DNA of 64,000 bases from an uncultured Planctomycetales bacterium (GCA_903926465.1 CAIYJE010000044.1:1-64000), one strand, 5' to 3'; positions 45,289-54,229 are shown, counted from the stretch's first letter. The notes: a model not told the origin generated them from the sequence alone. Numbers and translations: made by a program.

Positions 45289-46029
45289 TCAGGCGATATT
45301 CTTCAAGGTACCAGGCACCTTGGCGGGCAGCCGTTCCTTGAGCGCAAACAGGGCGTTCACGACCGTGCTCCCCAACCGCAGATTGAAATACTGGGAATAC
45401 AGGGTCACGCAGCAGAACCCAGCCTTATTAAGCACTTCCAGAACGTCCAGGAAATCGGTATGTGGCATCTCGGCATTCGGCTGCAAAATACATTCGATCA
45501 CCAGAAAGCGAACCTTCTTCTCGGCGAATAAACGCACGGCCCCTTTGAGCACTTCGAGTTCAAACCCTTCAACGTCAATTTTCAACAAGTCAATCTGATC
45601 CAGGGATAGCGATGACACAATATGATCGAGCGAGTCCAGGGGAACCTCGATCACGCTTGTCGAGTCTTTCACCTTGACGATACTATTGAGTTGGGAATCG
45701 TCGCCCACGTTCATGAAGACTGTACCGGTAGACGACCCCACGGCCATCTGAAACGCCTTGACCCGCGGCAGATTTGCCACGGCCGATTGCAGTTTGGCAA
45801 ACGAGGCGGGCACCGGCTCAAAGGTGTAAATCTGAGCCTGGGGAAAGTAAGACGTATACTCACAGGCGGTCTGACCCACATTCCCACCCACGTCCAAAAC
45901 CACGCGCACGGGTTCTTGAGCGCTCAAGCGAATAATATCATTCTGGAGATCGATGCCAAGCCGCTGAGGGTTGATGACCTGGTAACCGAAAAGCCGAGCC
46001 GCTCGCTGAACAATACTGGCAAGTCCCAT
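45289..46029 (-). CDS. FkbM family methyltransferase
   Basis: A 246-residue SAM-dependent methyltransferase. The SAM site is VVLDVGGNVGQTACEY (residues about 62-77), followed by the acidic strand end IYTFEPVPASFAKLQ. The family mark DLLKIDVEGFELEVLKGA is at about 160. FkbM enzymes methylate hydroxyl groups on sugars, polyketides or other small molecules; here the acceptor is unknown. It is a stand-alone gene. Confidence 0.9.
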   Translation of the reverse strand: MGLASIVQRAARLFGYQVINPQRLGIDLQNDIIRLSAQEPVRVVLDVGGNVGQTACEYTSYFPQAQIYTFEPVPASFAKLQSAVANLPRVKAFQMAVGSSTGTVFMNVGDDSQLNSIVKVKDSTSVIEVPLDSLDHIVSSLSLDQIDLLKIDVEGFELEVLKGAVRLFAEKKVRFLVIECILQPNAEMPHTDFLDVLEVLNKAGFCCVTLYSQYFNLRLGSTVVNALFALKERLPAKVPGTLKNIA

Positions 46030-46208
46030 GTGCGGCTAGAGCCTTTCTTGGAGTCTTTCAAGTACACGGAATTCAACAGGAATTGTGGTCTTCAGTGTCC
46101 CATGGTCGTTCGGTTACACCTGATGAATTCTAGCAAATCCAGTCCGAGAAGTTCAACGAACCTGACCATTCCTGAATTCCGCAGTCTCCGCGTGCATCAG
46201 GATGACCC

Positions 46209-46595
46209 ATGACACCTCCAGATTTCCTACAGCGGGCCAACTTTGCGCAGATTCTGAGAATCTTGGGTCTGGCCGCCATGGTGATCGGGGCTATTGACCC
46301 CTTGGAAGGCTCGGTCCTCATCTGGCTCGGCAACGCCTTGGCGGCGCTGGGGGCCTGGCTGGTCAAAAACCGGTATCAAACCTGGCTGATCTGTGCCTGG
46401 CTGCTGGTAACGCTTGGGGTCGGCCTCTTGTTCGGCTTTAGCGCCCTCGGAGGCTTCGGTGGAACCACCGGGCGGCCCCTGTGGTGGGCCCTGGTCTTGC
46501 TCCCGTACCCCATCGGCTGGATCATGGGTCTTCTGGGCGCCGCTCGCAGCCTCTGGGAACGGCCCGACTCTACCACTCAACACATGCCAGCTTGA
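46209..46595 (+). CDS. Small multi-pass membrane protein
   Basis: A 128-residue protein with about four hydrophobic segments (ILGLAAMVIGAI; LIWLGNALAALGAWLV; LICAWLLVTLGVGLLF; ALVLLPYPIGWIMGLLGA). No family is recognised. It lies 18 bases before the SUI1 fusion gene and is likely in the same transcript. Confidence 0.65.
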   Translation: MTPPDFLQRANFAQILRILGLAAMVIGAIDPLEGSVLIWLGNALAALGAWLVKNRYQTWLICAWLLVTLGVGLLFGFSALGGFGGTTGRPLWWALVLLPYPIGWIMGLLGAARSLWERPDSTTQHMPA

Positions 46596-46613
46596 ACAAA
46601 GGAACCTGGGATC

Positions 46614-47291
46614 ATGGCCAAGCGGGTGCTGAAAACGGTCCTGTTTCTTGGGCCTGGAAACGATGACCGAAGTCCGCTCGCAGAACGCCAGTTCAACGCG
46701 GTGGCCGGCAAGTTCGGGCTCCCCTGGCAGGCCTTGGCTCGTGGCTTGCCCGGCACCGGAACCGGCAACCCGCCCCTGATCGTGGCAACCGCCGACGAAT
46801 TTCAAGCGGCCGATCGCCTGATCTGCTGGAAGTCGTCGGAACCCGAACTCCTGACCACCCTTCAAGATCCGCTCGCCGCCCGCGCCGATCCGGTGGAATT
46901 CTGGGACATCCCTGCCACCAAGAACGCCGCCACGCAGATCGAGCCGGCCGTGGCTAGCCTGATCGCACGCATCTTGGGCGGCGGCCAGGCCCGTGAGAAT
47001 ACAACCACAACTGCTCCCACGCCCGGGCAGCAAACCCAACCGATCGCCAAACCGGTAACCGTGAAGGTCGGCCGAGAAACAGCAGGCCGCGGCGGCAAGT
47101 GGGTCACCACCGTGTTCGAGGTCCCGCTGAACTCTGATCAGCTCAAAGACCTGGGTGCCACCCTCAAACAGCGGTGCGGCACCGGAGGCACCGTCAAAGA
47201 CGGCCGAATTGAAATTCAGGGCGACCAGCGCGAACGGGTGATTGCCGAGCTCGAAAAACTAGGCTACAAGGTGAAACGCGTGGGCGGCTAA
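46614..47291 (+). CDS. SUI1 domain fused to a dead LMW-phosphatase-like domain
   Basis: A 225-residue two-domain protein. The C-terminal 80 residues (VTVKVGRETAGRGGKWVTTV, DLGATLKQRCGTGGTVKDG, VIAELEKLGYKVKRVGG) are a complete SUI1/YciH domain, the bacterial relative of eIF1, which tunes start-codon choice on the 30S subunit. The N-terminal 120 residues look like a low-molecular-weight tyrosine phosphatase: VLFLGPGNDDRSPLAE lines up with the usual VLFVCTGNICRSPMAE. The catalytic Cys is Gly13, although Arg19 stays, so it is probably not a phosphatase. Between the two is a Thr/Pro-rich linker. The tRNA-Sec gene lies convergently 10 bases downstream. Confidence 0.85.
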   Translation: MAKRVLKTVLFLGPGNDDRSPLAERQFNAVAGKFGLPWQALARGLPGTGTGNPPLIVATADEFQAADRLICWKSSEPELLTTLQDPLAARADPVEFWDIPATKNAATQIEPAVASLIARILGGGQARENTTTTAPTPGQQTQPIAKPVTVKVGRETAGRGGKWVTTVFEVPLNSDQLKDLGATLKQRCGTGGTVKDGRIEIQGDQRERVIAELEKLGYKVKRVGG

Positions 47292-47301
47292 CCCACAGCA
47301 A

Positions 47302-47397
47302 CGGGAGCGGATGGGAATCGAACCCACCAGAAGCCGCTCTCGCGACCTCTCAGCGATTTTGAAGATCGTGCGTGGCACCAGCCAACGAAACACTCCC
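47302..47397 (-). tRNA. selC: tRNA-Sec (anticodon UCA)
   Basis: A 96-base selenocysteine tRNA on the minus strand. The anticodon arm is CGAT-CTTCAAA-ATCG, placing TCA in the loop. The long variable arm is an 8-bp stem, GAGGTCGC with GCGGCTTC, closed by GAGA, as only tRNA-Sec, Leu, Ser and Tyr types have. The T arm is GTGGG-TTCGATT-CCCAT, and the acceptor pairs GGGAGTG with CGCTCCC. The CCA end is not encoded. This predicts that the organism makes selenoproteins; selA, selB and selD are not in the window. Confidence 0.87.
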
Positions 47398-47634
47398 CTG
47401 ATACTCCGCTCAGAATACGCCAGAAAGTGAGCGTTTGGCCAGCCCTTCTCTTGCCCAAAAGGTTCTGCAGAACCAAGCAGCACAAACGCACCCCTGCACC
47501 ACCCGCTACACCCGGGCCCGCGGCTGGGTCATAATGCACCTGGATCTCCGGCTCACGCCCGCGATGCTCCACGTGCAACCCACCGACCGGAAGCCGGACC
47601 CACGCCTTCACTCTTCCCCTTGAGGAACACACCC

Positions 47635-48315
47635 ATGCAGCTTCGTACCTCCCTTCTGGGCGGGCTACTCGTCCTTGCCGGAACCCTGGTGGCGCACTCT
47701 GGACCCGCCGAAGAGCCGGCCTGGACCGCGCTTTTTGACGGCAAGACCCTGGATGGCTGGAAGGTTGAAGGGGGCACAGCCACCTACCGCGTTGAAGACG
47801 GCACCATTGTGGGCACCACGGTGGAAGGCAGCCCCAACACCTTCTTGTGCAAAGGGAACTACGGCGATTTTGAGCTGGAGTTTGAGGTCAAATGCAACCC
47901 GGCCCTGAACTCGGGCGTCCAGGTTCGCAGTCATATCTACGCGCAAGATGGTCCTGATCCGCTTGATCCCAACAAGAAGCGAACCAAAGGGGTTGTGTAT
48001 GGCCCCCAGTGCGAGATTGCCCGCCAAGACACCGCCTCGGCCGGCCGGTTTTACGATGAAAGCCGTCGCGACAAGTGGATTTGCGAACTCCAGCCCGACG
48101 CCGGCACCGCCTTCAAAGACCAAGACTGGAACCAGTACCGGGTTGTGATTCAAGGGAACCATTACCAGTCATTCGTCAACGGCGTAAAGTGCGCCGATTT
48201 CAAGGACGAGGTGGACCACTCGGGGCTGATCGGCCTGCAGGTGCACGGGATTGCTAAAGGCGAAGGCCCATACGAGGTCCGCTGGCGGAACGTCCGGCTT
48301 CGCCCCCTCAAGTGA
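47635..48315 (+). CDS. DUF1080 (3-keto-disaccharide hydrolase-like) protein
   Basis: A 226-residue exported protein. The ATG at 47635 gives a signal peptide (SLLGGLLVLAGTLVAHSGPA); an upstream TTG in the frame is less likely. The mature protein is one DUF1080 domain, a concanavalin-like beta sandwich: WTALFDGKTLDGWKVEG, FLCKGNYGDFELEFEVKC, NSGVQVRS and GLIGLQVHG. The family acts on glycosides, including 3-keto-disaccharides, outside the cytoplasm and is greatly expanded in planctomycetes. Confidence 0.9.
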   Translation: MQLRTSLLGGLLVLAGTLVAHSGPAEEPAWTALFDGKTLDGWKVEGGTATYRVEDGTIVGTTVEGSPNTFLCKGNYGDFELEFEVKCNPALNSGVQVRSHIYAQDGPDPLDPNKKRTKGVVYGPQCEIARQDTASAGRFYDESRRDKWICELQPDAGTAFKDQDWNQYRVVIQGNHYQSFVNGVKCADFKDEVDHSGLIGLQVHGIAKGEGPYEVRWRNVRLRPLK

Positions 48316-48363
48316 TCTCTCGGAAACCCGAGAGCAGACATCGGTAACGGCTCGCACGTCGTG

Positions 48364-48391
48364 ATCGTCCGCTCCTTTGCGAGCGGACGAT
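48364..48391 (+). terminator. Hairpin after the DUF1080 gene
   Basis: An 11-bp perfect stem (48364-48374 with 48381-48391) with a six-base loop, lying between the DUF1080 gene and the esterase gene. Only a short T-poor tail follows, so it may be a weak terminator or a stabilising 3' end. Confidence 0.45.
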
Positions 48392-48424
48392 TCTCCAGCT
48401 TTGGAATCTTGCAGGGAGAATCTC

Positions 48425-50092
48425 GTGAATCACGTTGGTCACAAAAAGCGTGCGATTTCTCTGGTGCTGAGTGCATCCCTCATCCTTTGCCTGCGGCTCG
48501 GCAGTCTTCGGGCAGACGAGGTCACTCGCGTTTTCCTGTTCGCGGGTCAATCCAACATGGTGGGTGCCGATGCTCACGCCGAACAGATTGATAATTTCCC
48601 CGAGTTTCGAGGAGCCGGGGCCACTCAAGACCAGGTCCTCTATTCCTACATCATGGGTTCCGGTGACGAAGCGTCCCAGGGGTGGCGTTCGCTGCAGCCC
48701 CTGAGTTCGTTTGGACCCGAACTCACGTTTGCGCGCATGGTGACGCGCCAGACCCAAAGCCCGATCGCCATCATCAAATCGGCCGTGGGCGGAACCACGG
48801 TTGCGTTTGACTGGAACCCCGATGCCCCAGACAAAGGGCAGAAGCTCTATCCCCGCACCCTGCAGCTCATTCGCGAGTCTCTGCAAGCCCTCGATCAGCG
48901 CGGCATTCGGTATCGGCTTGAGGGGGTGATGTGGCACCAGGGCGAAAACGACATGCTCGACCGCACCCTTTACAAGCAGTATGCCGAGGGCCTGACCAAG
49001 CTGATCGCCCGCCTGCGGGAAGACCTGAACGCGCCCGACCTGAAGTGGTACCTGGCCGAGGTCAGCGAAAAGGGAATCTGGGGAATGGACCACCGGAGCA
49101 ACCTGGGCATTCTGCGTGCGCAGCAAGAGCAGGTTCTGAAAGCCGATCCCCAACGGCTGCGCTGGGTGCCCACGTCGCACCTGGCGTTTGAGGTGATGGG
49201 CAACGGCCAGCCGCACTACCACTTTGGCACACAGGGCCAACTTCAACTGGGTGAAGCGTTTGCCGCCGCCTATCTGCGCGAGATCGGCCGGCCGCTTCCC
49301 TCCCTCGAACACCCCTTCCAGAAAGAACTGCCAGCTCTCCCCAAGGCACGCGTGCGGCTTTTCATCCTGGCCGGCCAGCGCAACATGGAGGGGGAAGATT
49401 CCCACGTCTCAGAACTTGCCAGTGTGCCCGAATTCGAGCCCCTGGCCAAAGACCAGACCGACGTGATGACCCGCTATTCTCTGGGTGGCGGGGTGAAGGT
49501 GTCATCCCAGTGGCAGCCGCTGGGCCCGCTGGAATTTCTGGGCAACTTCGGGCCCGAGCTCAGCTTTGGTGCCACGCTGCGGAAAGCGATCGACCCCCAG
49601 GACGGAGTGGCCATCGTCAAGTTCACCCACAGCGGAGCCCAAGGGCCCGACTGGTTCCCCCAGGGGTCGCCCGAAGCCCATCGCAACCTGTACCCCAAGT
49701 TTGTTGCGTTTGTGCAAGAAGCCCAGGCCGACCTCAAACGTCGGGGATTCGACTGCAGCCTGGAAGCCATCTTCTGGCACTCTGGAGAGAACGATACCGA
49801 CTTTGCGCCTTACGCACAGAACACCGGCCCCTGGATGAAACAGTTGATCCAGCAGGTCCGCACCGATCTCGATCAACCGGATCTCCCCTGGTTCATCTCT
49901 GCACAGCCCAAGCAGGCCCCCTGGCCCAACGTGGAACGGGTGAACACAGCCCTGAACGAGCTGGCTCAATCGGTTCCCCATGTCTCCATCATCTCAACCT
50001 CAGACCTACCCCACACACGCAACTTCTTCGGCACCCAGGGCACGCTTTTGCTGGGCCAAAAAATGGCCAGAGCTTACCTGAACAAACCGTAG
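48425..50092 (+). CDS. Tandem sialate O-acetylesterase (SASA) protein
   Basis: A 555-residue exported protein with two SASA/DUF303 domains in tandem. I start at the GTG at 48425, with AGGGAGA seven bases upstream, giving the signal peptide ISLVLSASLILCLRLGSLRA. Domain 1 (about 33-300) has FLFAGQSNMVG with the nucleophile Ser43, WHQGENDM and HYHFGTQGQLQLGEAF. Domain 2 (about 308-552) has ILAGQRNMEG, with Arg319 where the catalytic Ser should be, then HSGENDT and NFFGTQGTLLLGQ. So domain 1 should remove acetyl groups from sugars outside the cytoplasm, and domain 2 is probably inactive and may bind substrate. Confidence 0.88.
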   Translation: MNHVGHKKRAISLVLSASLILCLRLGSLRADEVTRVFLFAGQSNMVGADAHAEQIDNFPEFRGAGATQDQVLYSYIMGSGDEASQGWRSLQPLSSFGPELTFARMVTRQTQSPIAIIKSAVGGTTVAFDWNPDAPDKGQKLYPRTLQLIRESLQALDQRGIRYRLEGVMWHQGENDMLDRTLYKQYAEGLTKLIARLREDLNAPDLKWYLAEVSEKGIWGMDHRSNLGILRAQQEQVLKADPQRLRWVPTSHLAFEVMGNGQPHYHFGTQGQLQLGEAFAAAYLREIGRPLPSLEHPFQKELPALPKARVRLFILAGQRNMEGEDSHVSELASVPEFEPLAKDQTDVMTRYSLGGGVKVSSQWQPLGPLEFLGNFGPELSFGATLRKAIDPQDGVAIVKFTHSGAQGPDWFPQGSPEAHRNLYPKFVAFVQEAQADLKRRGFDCSLEAIFWHSGENDTDFAPYAQNTGPWMKQLIQQVRTDLDQPDLPWFISAQPKQAPWPNVERVNTALNELAQSVPHVSIISTSDLPHTRNFFGTQGTLLLGQKMARAYLNKP

Positions 50093-50142
50093 AACCGACG
50101 TGCCCTTGTAAGAATATCCTTACATTTTCACGAATACAGACC

Positions 50143-50937
50143 TCACACCTGCCTGCCGCTCACCTGCTCTACCCAGGCGCGGTCGCCCAAAGAAAGTGCC
50201 ACCGATTCCGGCAACGGGGCCTCACGCCGCAGCGTTCGCTCATACCGACCCAGGTTGTAAACCCGCGTCACCAATGCACCCAGGTCAATCTTCACATCCG
50301 GATCCGGCTCACGCAACGGAATCGGCAGACTCGGCAACCGATCTCGCACACTCCACAGATACACCTCAGCCACCGGCAACCGGGCACCACGCGCCACAAT
50401 GGCATAGTACGCACCCGGCGCAATCCGCTGCTTCATGGGCAATGGCGCTCCGCCCAGCAACAAATCTATCTCCACCAGGTTCACCCGCGCCGCATGAAGC
50501 TGGTCTCGCTTGTCCAGATACGACTGACGCCCCTGCCACGCCTTGTTCACAGGCGAAAGCACCTCCACGGCCGTCACCAGCTCCAGATCCGGCAAGGCCC
50601 GAATTTCTACCCAGGTCATCCGCAACTCTTCGGGATCGCGGTCCAGCACCTCCACCAGCTTCGGCTCCAGCGTGGCGGCCAGATGGCCCGCGGTTACCAC
50701 CACCGGGGTGGCCGGCCCCTCATCAAAACGACCCACCAAAACGTCAGGCCGATACGAACGGGGCGGCCCCAGACCCGAGCTTGCCACCTCTACCCGCTCA
50801 TCCACCCGCGCAACGTAAGACCCCGGTAACGCAGCGCCCAGTTCGTTACAGACCTCGGCGATCAAGCGATTATGGAAGTCGGGCCAGGCGGCCTCAAACT
50901 CCAGGTACGGGTCCATTCCCGGAAACGGTCCTGCCAT
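50143..50937 (-). CDS. DUF4058 family protein
   Basis: A 264-residue protein. The start MAGPFPGMDPYLEFEAAWPDFHNRLI is the family hallmark (shown here in part as GMDPYLE and WPDFHNRLI). Later stretches are YRPDVLVGR, VEIRALPDLELVTAVEVLSP and KRDQLHAARVNLVEIDLL, a strand pattern close to PD-(D/E)xK nuclease folds (VTAVEVLSP, then KR). Members are common in planctomycetes and cyanobacteria with no proven activity. It is convergent with the esterase gene. Confidence 0.9.
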   Translation of the reverse strand: MAGPFPGMDPYLEFEAAWPDFHNRLIAEVCNELGAALPGSYVARVDERVEVASSGLGPPRSYRPDVLVGRFDEGPATPVVVTAGHLAATLEPKLVEVLDRDPEELRMTWVEIRALPDLELVTAVEVLSPVNKAWQGRQSYLDKRDQLHAARVNLVEIDLLLGGAPLPMKQRIAPGAYYAIVARGARLPVAEVYLWSVRDRLPSLPIPLREPDPDVKIDLGALVTRVYNLGRYERTLRREAPLPESVALSLGDRAWVEQVSGRQV

Positions 50938-51070
50938 ATTGAGCCTTCCCGTTTGACGTGGTTCTGGATGGGCTAGATCAAGCTACAACGGCTGGCCTAC
51001 GGTGCGCTTGGCTACCTCTATTTTAGCCTTGAGAACCAGGCACGCGAAAGATTTTCAGAATTCGCGCGGC

Positions 51071-52006
51071 TCACGAGCCTGATTGGGGGGATTTTCGCTT
51101 GAGCAAGCCCCGCTGGTCTAGCCACTCACCATAGCGCTCAATCCAGTGGTCGATGGGCAGGCCCCTGGGTGTCATGCCGAAACCATGGCCCCCTTTCTCA
51201 TACAGGTGCAACTCGGCCGGCCGGTTCGCCGCCCGCCACTGCGCGTACAGGTTCACGCTGCTGGTTGCCGGCCCGGTATCATCGGAAGCACACAAGATGA
51301 ACAGCGGCGGTGCATCGTCGGGCACCGGGGCACCGCCCGTGTTACCCCCGTAAATCGGCGCGGCAAAGTTGGGCTGAGAGTCTGCATCGTGGTCCATCAC
51401 CACGCCCATCGTCACCACCCCGCCGGCCGAGAAGCCCAGAATGCCAATGCGATCGGCCTGGATGCCCCAATCGCCGGCGTGCTGCCGCACCACCTTGAGC
51501 GCCTGGCGACCATCGGCCATGGCCAACTCACGCAGTTGCTGCTCCTCCTCGGTGGGCTGGGGGCCGCGGTTGGCCAGGCCGCGCAGGAACGCGTCTCGTT
51601 CCAGGCGAAACTCATCTTCGCCGGCAGCCGTCTGATGGAGCCGGTACTTGAGCACGAACGCCGCCACCCCGCGCGCCCGCAGCCACTCGGCGACAGCCGT
51701 TCCCTCGCTCTGCCAAGAGAGCCAGCGGAACCCGCCGCCCGGGCAAATCACCACGGCGGTCCCCGTGGCCTTGGCAGGGTCTGGCAAGAACGCCGTCAAC
51801 GTGGGCGTGACCACGTTCCGCACCATCGCCCGCTCGCCGTTGCGGTACTCGATCTCCTGATGCGTCCAGCCTTCCGACCCCGGCGCCACCCCTGGCCAGA
51901 CCGGAATCACCTGCCCGTCCTGAATCGCCGGCTTGGCGCCAGCGCCTTGAGCCCACGCCGAACCCGAGAAACCCAGCATGAACGCCGCAACAATCAGGAG
52001 ACGCAT
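51071..52006 (-). CDS. Exported alpha/beta-hydrolase (esterase/lipase)
   Basis: A 311-residue hydrolase with a signal peptide (LLIVAAFMLGFSGSAWAQG). The oxyanion region is ICPGGGFRWLSW, the nucleophile elbow is GFSAGGVV, the acid is in LFILCASDDTGPAT and the histidine is in GGHGFGM, so the catalytic triad looks whole. It resembles the acetyl-xylan-esterase-like/Aes group of planctomycetes. The natural ester is unknown. Confidence 0.9.
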   Translation of the reverse strand: MRLLIVAAFMLGFSGSAWAQGAGAKPAIQDGQVIPVWPGVAPGSEGWTHQEIEYRNGERAMVRNVVTPTLTAFLPDPAKATGTAVVICPGGGFRWLSWQSEGTAVAEWLRARGVAAFVLKYRLHQTAAGEDEFRLERDAFLRGLANRGPQPTEEEQQLRELAMADGRQALKVVRQHAGDWGIQADRIGILGFSAGGVVTMGVVMDHDADSQPNFAAPIYGGNTGGAPVPDDAPPLFILCASDDTGPATSSVNLYAQWRAANRPAELHLYEKGGHGFGMTPRGLPIDHWIERYGEWLDQRGLLKRKSPQSGS

Positions 52007-52031
52007 CTGAAACTCCTCACACCTGTCGCGA

Positions 52032-52071
52032 GGCCGGCCAGGAGGTGAAGATCATCACCACCTGGCCGGCC
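52032..52071. terminator. Strong hairpin after the sigma/partner operon
   Basis: An 11-bp stem (52032-52042 with 52061-52071), then one mismatch and five more pairs around a six-base loop. It lies between the end of the minus-strand LolA-like gene (stop at 52101) and the start of the minus-strand hydrolase. It has no T-run, so termination is inferred from position and strength only. Confidence 0.45.
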
Positions 52072-52100
52072 CAAAGAACTCTCTGTGACGATGTCCCAGT

Positions 52101-53720
52101 TTACCGCTCCTGTCCCATTGCCGGCAGCATGTCCTCGGGGCGCAGGTCGCGAACCTCGTCAAACTGGCGCAGGTCGTCGATCCCGCGCTGGATGGCCGCG
52201 GCGAACTCGGCGTCAGAAACCTCGGGACCGATCTTTGAAAGGGGCCGCTGCACGTTCGGCTGAAATGGAATCCCGGGTGCCACGCCCAGCAAGCCACCGG
52301 CGCAATTCACATTCATCAAGGCCACCTCACGCTTGGCACGCGCGGCTACCTCTTCCAGCGTGGTGGGCGGGCGATCGGCCGGTAGATCCACTTTCACCCA
52401 GGATGATTCCTGTTGCGGAACTCCCCGGGCATCACGGTGCTTCTCATCCTTGTACGTGGCCACAAGCGGTAAACGGACCTTGCCCGGCACGTCATCCAGT
52501 TGCCCTGGTTCACCCGGCATGAACGACGCATCATTGCGCGGCTCATCCACACGCTGGCCGTCCTTGACTCTGTACATTCGCCGTGGGAACACCAGCCACC
52601 AGCTATACTCCACGCCGTCACGCGCCAGAGTCGCCAGCACAACCCGGTCATACTTCGCGCCTTCAATCCGGTTCGCCGCTGGCTGAAAACAAACGTCGTA
52701 AGACCTCTTCAACTCAGGACGGCGGTCTTTCTGTTGCTTATCAAGGTCTTGAATGAGCTCCATGGTCGGCCGCACGGAGGTCACCACGTAGAACCCTTCC
52801 ATCTCCTGCAACGGCTGCACATCATGCACGCCGAACAGCAGATCTCCACGTTTGACGAATTCCAGGCCACGCTCCACGCGATGGGTATTGGTGAACGCGT
52901 CAATACCCGTCTTATCCACCACCCGCGCCCCCTCGGGAAGGGTGGCTGCAACCTTTTCAGGTGGCACAGGCGTTTCCTGATCGATATCGGCCACACCAAC
53001 GCGGTACCAATCGCCGTTTTTGCGGCGAAACTGCGTCGTCATCTGGTGTACACGACCGCCCGGCTCGGCCAGTATCTGCATGCGATATTCTGGTTCTACT
53101 CTTTGACCAGCCGGCCGTTCGCCCTTTTCTTCCCATTTTGTCAACGTGTACCCCTGGCAGTCCTTGCCATGAACGGTCCGGTCCCATTCTGGTACGCGAA
53201 CAATGGTTACTTCATCGTCCAGGTCGGAGAGCCCTGGCAGAGACAGCAGCTTGGGGAATTGCGCCATCCATGGCGAACTCTCCCGACGATGCACTTCTGG
53301 ATGATCCTCTGCGGCCTTGGACCACGTCCACTGCATTTTGCCGTCATCGATAGTGATCTCGTCTGAATTCTCCATGCGGATCCCCTCTCCACGGCGGTAC
53401 CAGAGCTCTTGCTGGCCAGACGGAGTATCGTCCTTATCCCAGGCGGTGATCACCACATGCGCCGAGGATACGTTCGCCAGGTCTTTCTGCATGGCGGCCA
53501 GGAGTGAGGGCGGCCTGTGGAAGACCATCAGCCAGGCAACCGTGCATGCTGCCACCAGTAAGCCCGACGCCGCGACCCCCGCAAACACACGGCGGCGGCG
53601 GTGGACCGGCGCAACAGCTCGCGTCTCGATCCGGGCCATCACGTCGTTCACCATCGAACCGACCGGCCAGGCCGCGCCAAGCTGGGCCAGGCGAACTTCC
53701 AGATCGTCGATTTCGCTCAT
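52101..53720 (-). CDS. Membrane partner of the ECF sigma factor, LolA-like domain
   Basis: A 539-residue single-pass membrane protein. The N-terminal 45 residues are cytoplasmic, then a membrane segment lies at about 46-68 (VFAGVAASGLLVAACTVAWL), and the rest is outside with an initial part (LLAAMQKDLANVSSAHVVIT, WYRRGEGIRMEN, WDRTVHGKDCQGYTLTKWEE) that resembles LolA/RseB-like lipoprotein-binding folds. Its ATG overlaps the sigma factor stop (ATGA). The layout, a cytosolic end, one membrane pass and a sensor-like outer domain directly after an ECF gene, is that of an anti-sigma regulator, but no ZAS motif is visible. Confidence 0.75.
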   Translation of the reverse strand: MSEIDDLEVRLAQLGAAWPVGSMVNDVMARIETRAVAPVHRRRRVFAGVAASGLLVAACTVAWLMVFHRPPSLLAAMQKDLANVSSAHVVITAWDKDDTPSGQQELWYRRGEGIRMENSDEITIDDGKMQWTWSKAAEDHPEVHRRESSPWMAQFPKLLSLPGLSDLDDEVTIVRVPEWDRTVHGKDCQGYTLTKWEEKGERPAGQRVEPEYRMQILAEPGGRVHQMTTQFRRKNGDWYRVGVADIDQETPVPPEKVAATLPEGARVVDKTGIDAFTNTHRVERGLEFVKRGDLLFGVHDVQPLQEMEGFYVVTSVRPTMELIQDLDKQQKDRRPELKRSYDVCFQPAANRIEGAKYDRVVLATLARDGVEYSWWLVFPRRMYRVKDGQRVDEPRNDASFMPGEPGQLDDVPGKVRLPLVATYKDEKHRDARGVPQQESSWVKVDLPADRPPTTLEEVAARAKREVALMNVNCAGGLLGVAPGIPFQPNVQRPLSKIGPEVSDAEFAAAIQRGIDDLRQFDEVRDLRPEDMLPAMGQER

Positions 53721-54229
53721 CGGATCACCCCCTTATAGACTTGCTTCAACCGCTGCACGGCTCTGGAAAGTTGCTTGGTCACCGTGCCCACCGGCCGACC
53801 CAGGGCCTGGGCTATCTCGGCCACCGCGTAACCATGCAGGTAGCGGAGTACAACCACCTGCCGCTCATGCTCAGGCAGCCCGGCCACGGCCTCCACCAAT
53901 TCCTCGGACTCGGCCGGCAAGCTGGTCGCCTGCTGCTCGCCCGTGTGCTCCCGCACCTCGTCACGCTTCCGCTGCTTCGCCAACCGGACCGACTCCCGGC
54001 GCACAATCCGCAGCAGCCAGACGCCAAACTGTTCAGGATCACGCAGATCCCCCAGCCGCTGATAAGCCTGAAGGAACGCCTCTTGCCCCACGTCGGCCGC
54101 CGCGTGATCATCTTTCAATACCCGCCAGGCCGTGGCCCAGACCATCCGTTCATAGCGGGCCACCAGCACCGCAAACTCCGCGCGGTCGCCGCGAAGCACG
54201 GTCCTGATCAGCTCGGCATCTGACACCAT
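53717..54229 (-). CDS. ECF-type sigma factor
   Basis: A 170-residue ECF sigma factor. I start at the ATG at 54229 (MVSDAELIRTVLRGDRAEF); a longer frame to 54259 has no family support. Region 2 is around residues 10-80 (VARYERMVWATAWRVLKDD, FGVWLLRIVRRESVRL) and region 4 at 110-165 (LPEHERQVVVLRYLHGYAVA, GRPVGTVTKQLSRAVQRL). It is transcribed with the membrane protein it overlaps by four bases, which probably controls it. Confidence 0.92.
   Translation of the reverse strand: MVSDAELIRTVLRGDRAEFAVLVARYERMVWATAWRVLKDDHAAADVGQEAFLQAYQRLGDLRDPEQFGVWLLRIVRRESVRLAKQRKRDEVREHTGEQQATSLPAESEELVEAVAGLPEHERQVVVLRYLHGYAVAEIAQALGRPVGTVTKQLSRAVQRLKQVYKGVIR

Noticed and set aside
49510-50829. Plus-strand open frame of 439 codons
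   Set aside because: It crosses from the esterase gene into the antisense of the DUF4058 gene and reads as Arg/His/Pro-rich junk.
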